Under the pieces are notes generated by a model. That model did not search any database, was not told the DNA's origin, and saw only the letters and a list, made by a program, of their open reading frames with translations. Below are positions 1-9,539 of a stretch of 64,000 nt of DNA, piece after piece (the stretch's first letter is position 1; each line of letters begins with the position of its first letter). Position numbers and translations under genes: made by a program. This DNA comes from an uncultured SAR116 cluster alpha proteobacterium (lineage in GTDB: Bacteria; Pseudomonadota; Alphaproteobacteria; Puniceispirillales; Marisalimonadaceae): the NCBI GenBank assembly GCA_902619615.1, contig CACNFD010000008.1:16907-80906 (forward strand). Direction: 5' to 3'.

Positions 1-1098
1 AATTACAGCTATAGTACCCCAAATACCTGCAAATAGATGTACAGGGATGGCTCCAACAACATCATCAATTTTAAATTTATCAAGCATTGGAATAGTAAGT
101 ACAACAATTAAACCACCAACTGCTCCTATAAAAATTGCAAGCATTGGAGATGGAGCAAGAGGTTCAGCTGTAATAGCAACTAATCCACCAAGCGCACCAT
201 TTAATGCCATTGTTAAGTCTGTTTTTTTGTAAAATAACATTGTTAGGATAAGTGCGACAACTACACCACCAGCAGCTGCAAGGTTAGTATTAATATAGAT
301 ATTCGATATAGCTGTTACGTCAGCTCCTGATCCCATGGCTAGTTGAGAACCACCATTAAAACCAAACCAACCAAACCAAAGAATAAACGTACCTAAAGTA
401 GCTAATGGTAAATTAGAGCCTGGCATTGGGTTTACACTACCATCATCAGAATATTTACCCTTTCTCGCACCTAAAATTATAGCTCCAGTTAGAGCTGCCC
501 AACCACCTACGCCATGAACTATGGATGATCCAGCAAAATCTAGGAAACCAGCCTCGCTTAAGTAACCACCGCCCCATGACCAAGATCCTTGTATTGGATA
601 GATAAAGCCACATAATATAACTACAAATATAAAGAATGCCTTTAATTTCACTCTTTCTGCAACGGCACCACTTACTATGGAAGCAGCTGTTGCACAAAAA
701 ACCATCTGAAACCACCAATCAGAGCCAGATGAATATGTTGCATCTTTCTCCCCACCAAATGTTTCACCATCAGAAGGGCTCCAAATTGAAAATGAACCAA
801 TATAACCTGACACGTCCATGTACATAAGATTATATCCAACTACTGCGAACATAATACCAGCAATAGAGTATAAACCAATATTTTTTGCACACTGGACTAC
901 GGCATTTTTAGCTCTCACTAAACCTGTTTCCAGCATACAAAAACCTGCTGCCATCAACATAACTAGAAATCCATGAACTAGAAATGAGAATGAATTAAAT
1001 ATATATGCTGTTTCAGCATCTGGAGCAGCAGAGGCCACACCTGTTATACTAAGAATTAGGGCAGGTACTAATACGAATGACCTGATTAAATTAAACAT
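1..1098 (-). CDS. amtB: Ammonium channel AmtB (3' end outside window)
   Basis: Ammonium/ammonia channel of the inner membrane. The visible 366 codons begin at an ATG preceded by GGAGA and open with a signal-peptide-like first helix (MFNLIRSFVLVPALIL, then SITGVASA), followed by many hydrophobic segments. Family landmarks are clear: AGFCMLETG near residue 52, GFIYPIQGSW near 165, and DFAGSSIVHGVGGW near 188-200, which carries the first pore histidine (about H195). Then comes WFGWFGFNGGS. The C-terminal part, with the second pore histidine and cytoplasmic tail, lies left of the window. No glnK is visible on this side. The next gene is a GlnE-like half protein on the same strand, 180 bases upstream, which fits a nitrogen-regulation neighbourhood. 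Certain as a family call; the gene is cut only by the window edge. Confidence 0.96.
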   Translation of the reverse strand, partial: MFNLIRSFVLVPALILSITGVASAAPDAETAYIFNSFSFLVHGFLVMLMAAGFCMLETGLVRAKNAVVQCAKNIGLYSIAGIMFAVVGYNLMYMDVSGYIGSFSIWSPSDGETFGGEKDATYSSGSDWWFQMVFCATAASIVSGAVAERVKLKAFFIFVVILCGFIYPIQGSWSWGGGYLSEAGFLDFAGSSIVHGVGGWAALTGAIILGARKGKYSDDGSVNPMPGSNLPLATLGTFILWFGWFGFNGGSQLAMGSGADVTAISNIYINTNLAAAGGVVVALILTMLFYKKTDLTMALNGALGGLVAITAEPLAPSPMLAIFIGAVGGLIVVLTIPMLDKFKIDDVVGAIPVHLFAGIWGTIAVI

Positions 1099-1278
1099 GA
1101 TAAATCTCCATTTAAATTTACATAATTTGAAGATCTTACGAAATTGAATTAATACAAAGTCAGTTATAAAAGCCATTTATAAGTATATTAAAATTGATTA
1201 AAAATTAAACAAAAAAACGTTATAAAATAGTACTTGATGAATATTTATGCATTTAATTTACTAATCAAATTTTAATAT

Positions 1279-2784
1279 TTATTTTTCTAATAAACTTTTT
1301 TCAGATTCTAAAATTGAATTTAAAATATTAAAAATATCAATTTTACCTTGATTAATTTTTGCCTTAAATGTTCCAAAATCTTTTTCTTTAGTTTCATTAA
1401 TTAATAATGAAATTGCTGCGTTTGGTAAGTTATTATGTTTTTGTTCTGTAAAACAGATATTAACTATTTGGTCTAATTTAAAAAATAAGTTCTCTATTCG
1501 TTTAAATAACAAAAGTTTTTTATCTTTTTCGTGTTGATCAATAAGATTTGAATTATTTTCGTAAAAAAATTTTAAAAATTCAATATCTCTTTGTCCACCT
1601 GCTACATATTTAGTTTCAAACCATTTTGGCAGAAATTTTTTTTCTAAATTTTTAATGTCTTTTTTATTTTCGTTAAGATTTACTCTCATCTTTTTGACTT
1701 CTTTTGCCACCTCTTTATCTGATATTGGATATGCATTTAATTTATCTAAAAGATTAGAAATTTTAGTACTAAATTTACCATCCGTAATAACACGAGTTTT
1801 TTTCAGAGCTAGTTTTTCCCAAGAAAAAGATTTATGAGTATGATAATTTTTAAAATTTTTATAAGTGCATGCAACTGGCCCTCTATTTCTTGAAGGTTTC
1901 AGCTTTGTATCAACTTCATATAAAATCCCTTCAGATGTTTTTGTAGACAAAATATTTATAAGTTGTCGAAACATGTCTAAATATGTTTTTTTGTTATGTT
2001 CTTCTTCATAAACAAAAACTAAGTCTAAATCAGAATTAGCTGTCATATTAAAAGTTCCAAACCTCCCATAAGCAATTACACAAAAATTCTTACAATCTAC
2101 TTCATAATTATTATTAATGAGACGATTAACAATTTGTAAAACGCAATCAACTGTTGCTTGGGCTAAATACGAAAATTCAGTTGAAGCTCTATCAATATTA
2201 ATTTCTTGATTTATTAAAGCATATAATATTTGAAATTTAAGTAATCTGTGTTGTTTTCTAAGTGTATCTAACATTATTTCAGTATCTAAATTAATAAAAT
2301 CAATTTTTTCAAAAAAATTTTTATAAAAAGAAATATTTCCATTTAACCTTACTGCATACTCTGGTTGGATAACCTCCAGCAATTTTATATCTCTCGAAAG
2401 AATATCAGTAAGTAATCCCGAAAATGTCAGGATTTTTGATAAATTTTCATAAATAAAAGTATTATTTTTAATCATTTCTATATAATCAAGATTTGAGTTT
2501 ATAGAATTTACATACCTTAAAAGTTGATAAAGACCTTCCTCTTTATGTTTATTTCGAAAAATAATTGGAATTATTTCTTTAAAAATCTTAGACAATTTTT
2601 CTCTTGTTGCAGAAGATAGACTGTTTTCAAAAAAACTTTCAAATAGTTTTATGGTTGCATCTATGTTTATATTACTAATATTTCGTAATTTAATAATGAT
2701 ATTATTTTCAACTTCATTAACTTCTATTTCTTCATCATTTGCTAATGGCAAATTGATTGGTAAATTTAGTTTTTTATAAAGCAT
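1279..2784 (-). CDS. glnE: GlnE-like adenylyltransferase, C-terminal half only
   Basis: Resembles one half of glutamine synthetase adenylyltransferase (GlnE), which attaches AMP to glutamine synthetase and removes it. At 501 residues it is about half the usual 950. The GlnE nucleotidyltransferase core is present: YGRFGTFNMTANSDLDLVF near 239-258 with metal ligands D252 and D254, VDTKLKPS, then SFSWEKLALKKTRVI, which resembles the WTWEHMALTRAR signature of the C-terminal (adenylylating) domain. GGQRDIEF follows. FSGLLTDILSRDIKLLEVI near 121-139 fits the helical start of that same half. The ATG start is followed by an uninterrupted frame, and the upstream gene is divergent, so no N-terminal half is encoded alongside. 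The motifs are divergent (GRFGTF for GKLGGRE), so altered substrate or weak activity is possible. Confidence 0.8.
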   Translation of the reverse strand: MLYKKLNLPINLPLANDEEIEVNEVENNIIIKLRNISNINIDATIKLFESFFENSLSSATREKLSKIFKEIIPIIFRNKHKEEGLYQLLRYVNSINSNLDYIEMIKNNTFIYENLSKILTFSGLLTDILSRDIKLLEVIQPEYAVRLNGNISFYKNFFEKIDFINLDTEIMLDTLRKQHRLLKFQILYALINQEINIDRASTEFSYLAQATVDCVLQIVNRLINNNYEVDCKNFCVIAYGRFGTFNMTANSDLDLVFVYEEEHNKKTYLDMFRQLINILSTKTSEGILYEVDTKLKPSRNRGPVACTYKNFKNYHTHKSFSWEKLALKKTRVITDGKFSTKISNLLDKLNAYPISDKEVAKEVKKMRVNLNENKKDIKNLEKKFLPKWFETKYVAGGQRDIEFLKFFYENNSNLIDQHEKDKKLLLFKRIENLFFKLDQIVNICFTEQKHNNLPNAAISLLINETKEKDFGTFKAKINQGKIDIFNILNSILESEKSLLEK

Positions 2785-2868
2785 TCACAAATCAAAAAAA
2801 ATTTATTATCTTATATAAACTTACATACGTTTTAATTTCGTTTCAATATTGTATTAGAAGAATTAAAA

Positions 2869-3819
2869 ATGGATCTAGATAATTATTTATTAAAAAATTC
2901 TAAAGAAGATCAAATTTCATCAATTGTTAAATCATTAGCTAATGCTGCAATTAAAATATCTAACATTATAAGAAGTCTTAAACCATATGAAAGTATTTCA
3001 AAGAGTGATACAAAATTAAATGCTGATGGTGATATACAAAAGCCATTAGATATAATTTCAGATGAAATAATACTAAATTTTCTAAAAAAATCACCTGCTG
3101 CTGGGTATGCCTCCGAAGAGCAAGAAGGATATATTGACTTAAAAAATAATAATAATTTTATTGTTTTCGCTGATCCACTTGATGGTTCAAGTAACATTGA
3201 TGTAAATGTTTCAATAGGCACTATTTTTTCAATAATGTCTAAAAATAAGTTACCTTTAGAAAAAGCATTTATTCAAAATGGAAATCATCAAAAATCATCA
3301 GGTTTTTTCGTTTACGGACCACAAACAACCTTATTTATTACAGTTGGTGTAGGAACGTCATTATTTGCATTAAATGAAATTCAAGGTAAATTTATCTTAA
3401 TCAAGGATAATATCACCATACCAGAAACAACTACTGAATTTGCAATAAATGCTGCATATAGAAGATTTTGGGACAGTACAACATTAAAATATATTACAGA
3501 ATGCCAGAATGGAAAAAGTGGATCGAGAAAGAAAAATTTTGGAATGAGGTGGGTCGGATCACTAGTTGCAGATGCTAGTAGAATTTTTAATAGAGGAGGT
3601 ATTTTTTTATACCCTTCTGATATGAGAGAAAAATATAAAAATGGAAGATTACGTTTAACTTATGAAGCAAATCCAATTGCTTTTCTAGTAGAACAAGCTA
3701 ATGGTGCAGCTACTAATGGACATAAAAATATATTAGATCTAGAAGTCAATGAATTGCACCAAAGATCACCATTAATTTTTGGTTCTAAAGAGGAGGTTTT
3801 AGAATATAAAAAATCTTAA
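2869..3819 (+). CDS. fbp: Class I fructose-1,6-bisphosphatase
   Basis: Hydrolyses fructose 1,6-bisphosphate to fructose 6-phosphate in gluconeogenesis or the Calvin cycle. The class I signature is intact: SEEQEG near residues 82-87 and ADPLDGSSNID at 101-111 supply the metal-binding acidic residues, followed by the phosphosugar-binding part NAAYRRFW and RWVGSLVADASR. Its 316 residues are a little short of the usual 330-340. It is divergent from the GlnE-like gene and is the first gene of a co-oriented run fbp-tkt-pgk-gap-rpe-gph, an arrangement seen in cbb-type clusters. A 99-base gap separates it from tkt, so tkt may also have its own promoter. Confidence 0.95.
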   Translation: MDLDNYLLKNSKEDQISSIVKSLANAAIKISNIIRSLKPYESISKSDTKLNADGDIQKPLDIISDEIILNFLKKSPAAGYASEEQEGYIDLKNNNNFIVFADPLDGSSNIDVNVSIGTIFSIMSKNKLPLEKAFIQNGNHQKSSGFFVYGPQTTLFITVGVGTSLFALNEIQGKFILIKDNITIPETTTEFAINAAYRRFWDSTTLKYITECQNGKSGSRKKNFGMRWVGSLVADASRIFNRGGIFLYPSDMREKYKNGRLRLTYEANPIAFLVEQANGAATNGHKNILDLEVNELHQRSPLIFGSKEEVLEYKKS

Positions 3820-3918
3820 TCAAGTTTGTAATTTTTTTTAAAACTTCTATGTAATTTTTTTCTCATAAATGTTATTGATAAACCTAATTTCTTTATACTA
3901 ATTTTTAGGAGTACTTTT

Positions 3919-5907
3919 ATGCAAGGACACATAAGATCAAATGATAATATGTCCTCCAAAATGGCTGATGCAATAAGATTTTTATCTATGGATGCAGTGC
4001 AGGCTGCTAATTCCGGTCATCCAGGAATGCCCATGGGTATGGCAGATGTTGCAACTGTTCTTTTCAAAGATTTTATTAATATTTTCCCAGATAAACCAGA
4101 TTGGCCAGATAGAGATAGATTTGTTTTATCTGCAGGTCATGGATCGATGTTATTATATTCACTCCATTATCTTTTAGGTTATAAAGATATGCCAATTGAA
4201 AACATAAAAAATTTTAGACAGCTAAATTATAATACCGCCGGGCACCCAGAATTTGGTCATGCAGTCGGCATAGAAACTACAACTGGACCATTAGGACAAG
4301 GTCTTGCAACTGCAGTTGGAATGGCTTTAAGTGAAAAATTAATGGCATCTAGGTTTGGTAATAATTTAGTTAATCATTTTACTTACGTTATTGCTGGTGA
4401 TGGTTGTCTACAAGAAGGCATTAGTCATGAAGCCATTGAGTTCTCTGGACATCTTAAATTGTCAAAGCTAATTGTTTTTTGGGACGATAATAAAATTTCA
4501 ATTGATGGATCTACTGATTTATCTTCCTCATCAAACCAAATCAATAGATTTAAGGCAGCAGGTTGGCATTCTCAAATTATTGATGGCCATAATCATGCTG
4601 ATATTAGAACAGCTATAATGAATGCAAAAAAATCAAGAAAACCATCACTCATTGCATGTAAAACTAAGATTGGATACGGTGCACCTAATTTAGCAGGAAC
4701 AGCTAAAACTCATGGTGCTCCTCTTGGATCTGATGAAATAGCCTCAACAAGAAAAGCGTTGGGATGGACAAATAATCCATTTGATATACCCTCAGAAATA
4801 CTAACAGAATGGAAAAAAACTACACGAAGATCAGAAGAACTTTTTAAAGCGTGGGAAAAAAAATTAGAAGAAAGCGCTAAAAGAAAAAGATTCCAGATGT
4901 TTATTGAAGGAAATATTCCTAATTCTTATCAAAAACAGATGAATTCATTTATTAAACAAATGAAAAAAGAATTGCCTAAACTTGCAACCAGGCAAGCAAG
5001 TCAAAAAGTTTTGGAAGTAATAAATAAAACGATTGTAAATACATTAGGTGGATCTGCAGATTTGACGGGATCAAATTTAACTAAAACTAGTGAAATGAAA
5101 ACAGTTACCTCAAGAAAGTTTTCAGGAAATTATATTCATTATGGAATAAGAGAGCATGCTATGGGCTCTATAATGAATGGTGTTGCGTTGCATAAAGGTT
5201 TTATACCTTATGGAGGAACATTTTTAGTTTTTAGTGATTACATGAGAGCATCTATAAGACTATCTGCATTAATGTCTTTAAGAGTGATTTATGTATTAAC
5301 TCATGATTCGATTGGTCTTGGTGAAGATGGCCCAACTCATCAACCAATTGAACATTTAGCGATTTTAAGAGCAACACCTAATTTAAATTTGATAAGGCCA
5401 GCAGATGTTGTTGAAACTGCAGAGGCTTGGGATGTTGCACTCAAAACTAATGGACCAACGGTTTTAGCATTGTCAAGACAAGGTTTGAGAGCTTATAGAT
5501 CTGAAAAAACTAACAAAAACATGGTTTCTAATGGTGGATATATTCTAAATAATATTTCAAAAGACAGAGATATTACTTTAATAGCTACTGGATCTGAAAT
5601 AGAAATCGCTATGGAGGCTTTTGAAATAATGTTCAAAGAAGGTATTAAAGCTACTGTTGTTTCGCTTCCAAGCTGGGAATTATTTGATAAACAAGATGAA
5701 GAATATAAAAATCAAGTTTTAGGAAATTGCCCACGTATAGCTATTGAAGCCGCTTCTGAAATGGGTTGGAGTAAGTATATAGGTGAAAAGGGGATATTCA
5801 TTGGCATGAAAAGTTTTGGAGCATCTGGGCCAGCTTCGGACTTATACAATCATTTTAATATTACTAGTAAAGCTGTAATTGATTCAGCAAAATTATTGTT
5901 AAAATAA
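3919..5907 (+). CDS. tkt: Transketolase
   Basis: Thiamine-diphosphate enzyme moving two-carbon units between sugar phosphates in the non-oxidative pentose phosphate pathway or Calvin cycle. Full length at 662 residues. Landmarks are SGHPGMPMG near 32-40, the thiamine diphosphate motif GDGCLQEG at 160-167 with an Asn about 30 residues on (DDNKISIDG), and [17 protein letters not shown] in the central domain. AGGAG seven bases before the ATG supports this start. A second in-frame ATG ten codons later ([10 protein letters not shown]) aligns with the start of E. coli TktA and is an alternative. It lies between fbp and pgk, 28 bases before pgk. Confidence 0.97.
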   Translation: MQGHIRSNDNMSSKMADAIRFLSMDAVQAANSGHPGMPMGMADVATVLFKDFINIFPDKPDWPDRDRFVLSAGHGSMLLYSLHYLLGYKDMPIENIKNFRQLNYNTAGHPEFGHAVGIETTTGPLGQGLATAVGMALSEKLMASRFGNNLVNHFTYVIAGDGCLQEGISHEAIEFSGHLKLSKLIVFWDDNKISIDGSTDLSSSSNQINRFKAAGWHSQIIDGHNHADIRTAIMNAKKSRKPSLIACKTKIGYGAPNLAGTAKTHGAPLGSDEIASTRKALGWTNNPFDIPSEILTEWKKTTRRSEELFKAWEKKLEESAKRKRFQMFIEGNIPNSYQKQMNSFIKQMKKELPKLATRQASQKVLEVINKTIVNTLGGSADLTGSNLTKTSEMKTVTSRKFSGNYIHYGIREHAMGSIMNGVALHKGFIPYGGTFLVFSDYMRASIRLSALMSLRVIYVLTHDSIGLGEDGPTHQPIEHLAILRATPNLNLIRPADVVETAEAWDVALKTNGPTVLALSRQGLRAYRSEKTNKNMVSNGGYILNNISKDRDITLIATGSEIEIAMEAFEIMFKEGIKATVVSLPSWELFDKQDEEYKNQVLGNCPRIAIEAASEMGWSKYIGEKGIFIGMKSFGASGPASDLYNHFNITSKAVIDSAKLLLK

Positions 5908-5935
5908 TCAAAAAAACAAAGAGTAAATTTTTTAA

Positions 5936-7135
5936 ATGTGCAGTAACATTAAAAGTATAATTAATGAAGATGTTAGAAATAAAGTTGTTATTTTAAGAGC
6001 TGACTTGAATATCCCAATTGTTAATGGTGTTGTTCAAGATCATACCAGGCTTAAAAGGTTAATGCCTACAATAAATTATTTGTTAGAAAATCAATCTAAA
6101 CTAGTTATTTGTAGTCATTTAGGTAGACCAAAAGGAAAATTTGATGAAAATTTTTCTCTAAAGCCTTTGGTAAATGTTTTGTCTGAAATCACTAAAACAC
6201 AGGTTCATTTTAATTCATCTTGTATTGGTGATCATGTTTTGAAGCAAAAGAACAAACTCAAACAAGGAGAAATTTTATTATTAGAAAATTTACGATTTCA
6301 TGAAAGTGAAATTAAAAATGATTTTGACTTTGCAAATGAATTGTCTAAGGGGTGTGATATTTTTGTAAATGACGCTTTTTCTTGTTCACATAGAGCTCAT
6401 GCAAGTTTACATGCAATAACAAAATTTCTTCCATCTTTTTCTGGATTATTGCTTGATGAGGAAGTAAAAGTCCTTACTTCTGTGTTGAACGCTCCAATCA
6501 AACCAGTTGCAGCACTAGTTGGTGGTGCTAAAATATCGTCAAAAATAAATATAATAGAATATTTGTTAACTAAAATGGATTATTTGATTATTGGTGGAGC
6601 AATGGCAAATACTTTTCTTGTTGCGCAAGGTTTAAATATGGGAAAAAGCCTTTATGAAAAAGATTGTATTGATATTGCAAAATCAATTTTAAAAAAAAGT
6701 GAGTTAAATAACTGTGAAATAATACTTCCGTCAGACCTGGTTGTTTCTGAGAAATTTGAAAATAATGCAAATTTTGAAATAGTCTCTTCAAATGCTGTAC
6801 CATCAGAAATGATGGCTTTAGATGTTGGCCCTAAAACTTTAAGCAAAATAAGTTCTGTTTTTCAAAATGTTAATACTTTAATTTGGAATGGTCCAGTTGG
6901 AGCCTTTGAAACACCTCCATTTGGTGAAGGAACTATTAAACTCGCAAGGGAGGCAGCTAAATTAACAGTAAATAAAAATTTAATCACTGTAGCTGGTGGA
7001 GGTGACACAACTTCTGCTTTAAACAACGCTAATGTTGCTAATGATTTTACATATGTTTCTGCAGCAGGGGGAGCTTTTTTAGAATGGCTTGAGGGTATAG
7101 AATTACCAGCGATATCAGTATTAAGTAAAAGTTAA
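5936..7135 (+). CDS. pgk: Phosphoglycerate kinase
   Basis: Interconverts 1,3-bisphosphoglycerate plus ADP and 3-phosphoglycerate plus ATP. The 399 residues match family length. Motifs in order are ILRADLNIPI (substrate-binding start, canonical RVDLNVP), SHLGRPKG, LLENLRFH, FVNDAFSCSHRAHAS, LVGGAKISSKI, WNGPVGAFE and the C-terminal GGGDTTSAL nucleotide loop. The start has only a weak purine stretch upstream. Sits between tkt and gap in the sugar-phosphate operon, 29 bases before gap. Confidence 0.97.
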   Translation: MCSNIKSIINEDVRNKVVILRADLNIPIVNGVVQDHTRLKRLMPTINYLLENQSKLVICSHLGRPKGKFDENFSLKPLVNVLSEITKTQVHFNSSCIGDHVLKQKNKLKQGEILLLENLRFHESEIKNDFDFANELSKGCDIFVNDAFSCSHRAHASLHAITKFLPSFSGLLLDEEVKVLTSVLNAPIKPVAALVGGAKISSKINIIEYLLTKMDYLIIGGAMANTFLVAQGLNMGKSLYEKDCIDIAKSILKKSELNNCEIILPSDLVVSEKFENNANFEIVSSNAVPSEMMALDVGPKTLSKISSVFQNVNTLIWNGPVGAFETPPFGEGTIKLAREAAKLTVNKNLITVAGGGDTTSALNNANVANDFTYVSAAGGAFLEWLEGIELPAISVLSKS

Positions 7136-7164
7136 ATGTATCATAAATGTAGAAAGGAAAAATT

Positions 7165-8172
7165 ATGTCAGTAAGGGTTGCCATTAATGGATTTGGAAGA
7201 ATAGGAAGAAATATTTTAAGGGCTATTGTAGAATCAGCTCGTGATGACATCATTGTAGTTGGTATAAATGACTTGGGTCCCGTAGAAACAAATGCTCATT
7301 TATTAAGATACGATAGTGTTCATGGAAAGTTCCCAGCGGACGTTAATGTTAATGGAAATAATCTAGATGTTGGACAAGGTCCTATAAAAGTAACTTCTAT
7401 TAAAGATCCAAAAGACTTGGCTTGGAAAGAGCTTGATGTTGATATTGCAATGGAGTGTACTGGTATTTTCGCTAGCCGAGAAAAAGCTTCTATGCATCTA
7501 GAAGCAGGTGCAAAGCGGGTTCTTATTTCTGCTCCTGCTAGTGGTGTTGATCTTACTATTGTTTATGGAGTAAATCACCACAAAATATCTAAAGATCATC
7601 TTATTATATCAAATGCTTCATGTACTACAAATTGTCTAGCACCTATTGCGATGGCATTAAATAATGGAGTAGGTATTAGTCAAGGTTTTATGACTACAAT
7701 TCATTCGTATACAGGTGACCAACCTACATTAGATACAATGCATTCTGACCTTTATAGATCTAGAGCTGCTGCTGGCAATATGATACCAACCTCTACTGGC
7801 GCAGCAAAAGCAGTTGGACTTGTTTTACCTGAATTAAATGGAAAATTAGATGGTGTTTCAGTAAGGGTTCCTACTCAAAATGTATCAGTTGTTGATTTTA
7901 AATTTAATGCAACTAGAGCAACTTCAGTTGACGAAATTAATGACATTATAAAAAAATCTGCCAATGGAGAATTAAAAAACATTCTTGGATTCACAGATGA
8001 ACCTCTTGTATCAAGTGATTTTAATCATGACTCACGATCTTCTATATTTCACATGGATCAAACAAAAGTAATGGACAATACATTTGTAAGAGTATTAAGT
8101 TGGTATGATAATGAGTGGGGTTTTTCTAATAGAATGTCAGATACTGCTGTAGCGATAAGTAAGACAATTTAA
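7165..8172 (+). CDS. gap: Glyceraldehyde-3-phosphate dehydrogenase, type I
   Basis: Phosphorylating GAPDH. The N-terminal Rossmann fold has INGFGRIGRN at 7-16. The catalytic cysteine is C153 in SNASCTTNCLAP, with TIHSYTGDQ and the phosphate-binding STGAAKAVG following and WYDNEWGFSNRM near the end. The length of 335 residues is typical. An AGAAAGG sequence lies before the ATG. Neighbours pgk upstream and rpe downstream place it in glycolysis, gluconeogenesis or a Calvin-type cycle. NAD versus NADP preference was not judged. Confidence 0.97.
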   Translation: MSVRVAINGFGRIGRNILRAIVESARDDIIVVGINDLGPVETNAHLLRYDSVHGKFPADVNVNGNNLDVGQGPIKVTSIKDPKDLAWKELDVDIAMECTGIFASREKASMHLEAGAKRVLISAPASGVDLTIVYGVNHHKISKDHLIISNASCTTNCLAPIAMALNNGVGISQGFMTTIHSYTGDQPTLDTMHSDLYRSRAAAGNMIPTSTGAAKAVGLVLPELNGKLDGVSVRVPTQNVSVVDFKFNATRATSVDEINDIIKKSANGELKNILGFTDEPLVSSDFNHDSRSSIFHMDQTKVMDNTFVRVLSWYDNEWGFSNRMSDTAVAISKTI

Positions 8173-8213
8173 AAAACACTTTAAACTTTTTAAAGTAATA
8201 AGGAAATATTTGT

Positions 8214-8873
8214 ATGACCGAAGTGTTAATAGCTCCATCAATATTATCAGCAAATTTTTCATGTTTAGCTGAAGAAATTAGAGCTATTGATAATGCTGGC
8301 GCAGACTGGATACACTTGGATGTTATGGACGGTCATTTCGTGCCAAATCTTACATTTGGTCCTCCAGTTATAAGGTCTATAAGGGATCATTCAAAAAAAC
8401 CTTTCGATGCACACCTAATGGTTACTAATCCAGATAATCTTCTAGAAGAATATGTTAATGCTGGAGTTGATATGATAACTGTTCATAAAGAAGTTACACC
8501 TCATTTAGATAGAACTTTGATTCGTATTCGTGAGTTAGGATGTAAGGCTGGAGTTTCTATCAATCCTGCTACTTCTATTTCAGGATTAGAGTTTTTGTTA
8601 GATAAATTAGATCTTATTCTTGTAATGACAGTTAATCCAGGTTTTGGTGGTCAAGTGTTTATAGAATCATCTTTGAATAAAATTAGATTAGTTAAAGAGC
8701 TAGTAAAAGAAAAACCTATCAAGATACAGGTTGATGGTGGGATTAATGGGATAGTTGCGCCTAGAGTGATTGATGCAGGCGCAAATGTAATTGTTGCAGG
8801 TTCAGCTGTATTTAATGGTGATGGTGTAGAGAGTTATTCTAAGAATATTAAAGCTCTTCGTTATAAAATTTAA
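8214..8873 (+). CDS. rpe: Ribulose-phosphate 3-epimerase
   Basis: Interconverts ribulose 5-phosphate and xylulose 5-phosphate. A 219-residue TIM barrel with the family's diagnostic stretches: IAPSILSANF, DWIHLDVMDGHFVPNLTFGP (metal-binding His and Asp), DAHLMV, VMTVNPGFGGQ and QVDGGIN. AAGGAA precedes the ATG. It ends three bases before gph, which implies translational coupling. In cbb operons of Proteobacteria rpe (cbbE) and gph (cbbZ) are often adjacent in this order. Confidence 0.96.
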   Translation: MTEVLIAPSILSANFSCLAEEIRAIDNAGADWIHLDVMDGHFVPNLTFGPPVIRSIRDHSKKPFDAHLMVTNPDNLLEEYVNAGVDMITVHKEVTPHLDRTLIRIRELGCKAGVSINPATSISGLEFLLDKLDLILVMTVNPGFGGQVFIESSLNKIRLVKELVKEKPIKIQVDGGINGIVAPRVIDAGANVIVAGSAVFNGDGVESYSKNIKALRYKI

Positions 8874-8876
8874 AAT

Positions 8877-9539
8877 ATGAAAAAAATAAATTTTAATATT
8901 ATTTTTGATTTAGATGGCACTTTAGTTCATTCAGTTCCTGATATGCACTATGCTATAAATAAAACTTTAACTGAATATAATTTAAAAAATATCTCTGAGG
9001 AAAAACTACAGACTTTTGTTGGTGAAGGAATGTTGTCATTAACAAAAAAAGTAGTTGATTTTTGTGGTGGAGATAAAAGTTTATATGAAATAATTTTTAA
9101 TAGTTACAGACAAAACTATTCAGAACAACCCTATAAATATAGTACTTTAATGCCAGGAGTAATGGAAACTCTTAATTTTTTCTATGAGCGAAAAATACTA
9201 ATGGGTATTTGTACTAATAAAAGACAATTTGTTACTGAAAAACTTATTCAAGAAATGAATCTAAATAAGTTTTTTACAATAATTGTTGGAGCAAGAGATA
9301 ATATTCCGTTAAAACCAATGCCAAATATGTTGATATCAACAATGGAAGGTTTTAAAACAACAAACAAAATGTTTTACATGGTTGGGGATACATCAAATGA
9401 TATTGACGCAGCTAAAGCAGCAAATATAAAATCAATTGCGGTTGCAGGTGGTTACACTGATAAGGATGTAAAAAAACTTGGAGCAACTCATACTCTAAAA
9501 AATATGAAAGATATAATTGTACTTTTAGGCTTATCTTAA
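8877..9539 (+). CDS. gph: Phosphoglycolate phosphatase-like HAD hydrolase
   Basis: HAD-superfamily phosphatase. DLDGTL at 11-16 provides the nucleophile and acid aspartates D11 and D13. A helical cap follows, then ICTNKR (motif II) and GDTSNDIDAAKAANI (motif IV). The length of 220 residues and the position directly after rpe fit phosphoglycolate phosphatase (Gph/CbbZ). Without RuBisCO in the window the substrate may instead be 2-phosphoglycolate from DNA repair, or another small phosphate ester. Its stop overlaps the stop of the convergent dehydrogenase in the shared bases TTAA at 9536-9539. Confidence 0.85.
   Translation: MKKINFNIIFDLDGTLVHSVPDMHYAINKTLTEYNLKNISEEKLQTFVGEGMLSLTKKVVDFCGGDKSLYEIIFNSYRQNYSEQPYKYSTLMPGVMETLNFFYERKILMGICTNKRQFVTEKLIQEMNLNKFFTIIVGARDNIPLKPMPNMLISTMEGFKTTNKMFYMVGDTSNDIDAAKAANIKSIAVAGGYTDKDVKKLGATHTLKNMKDIIVLLGLS

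Noticed and set aside
455..718. Open frame on the minus strand inside amtB
   Set aside because: It is out of frame with the clear AmtB reading and has no protein-like features.
2910..3221. Minus-strand frame inside fbp
   Set aside because: Antisense shadow of a conserved gene with intact FBPase motifs.
3869..3900. Sigma-70 promoter TTGATA / TATACT before tkt
   Set aside because: The spacer is only about 13 bases, too short for a normal promoter.
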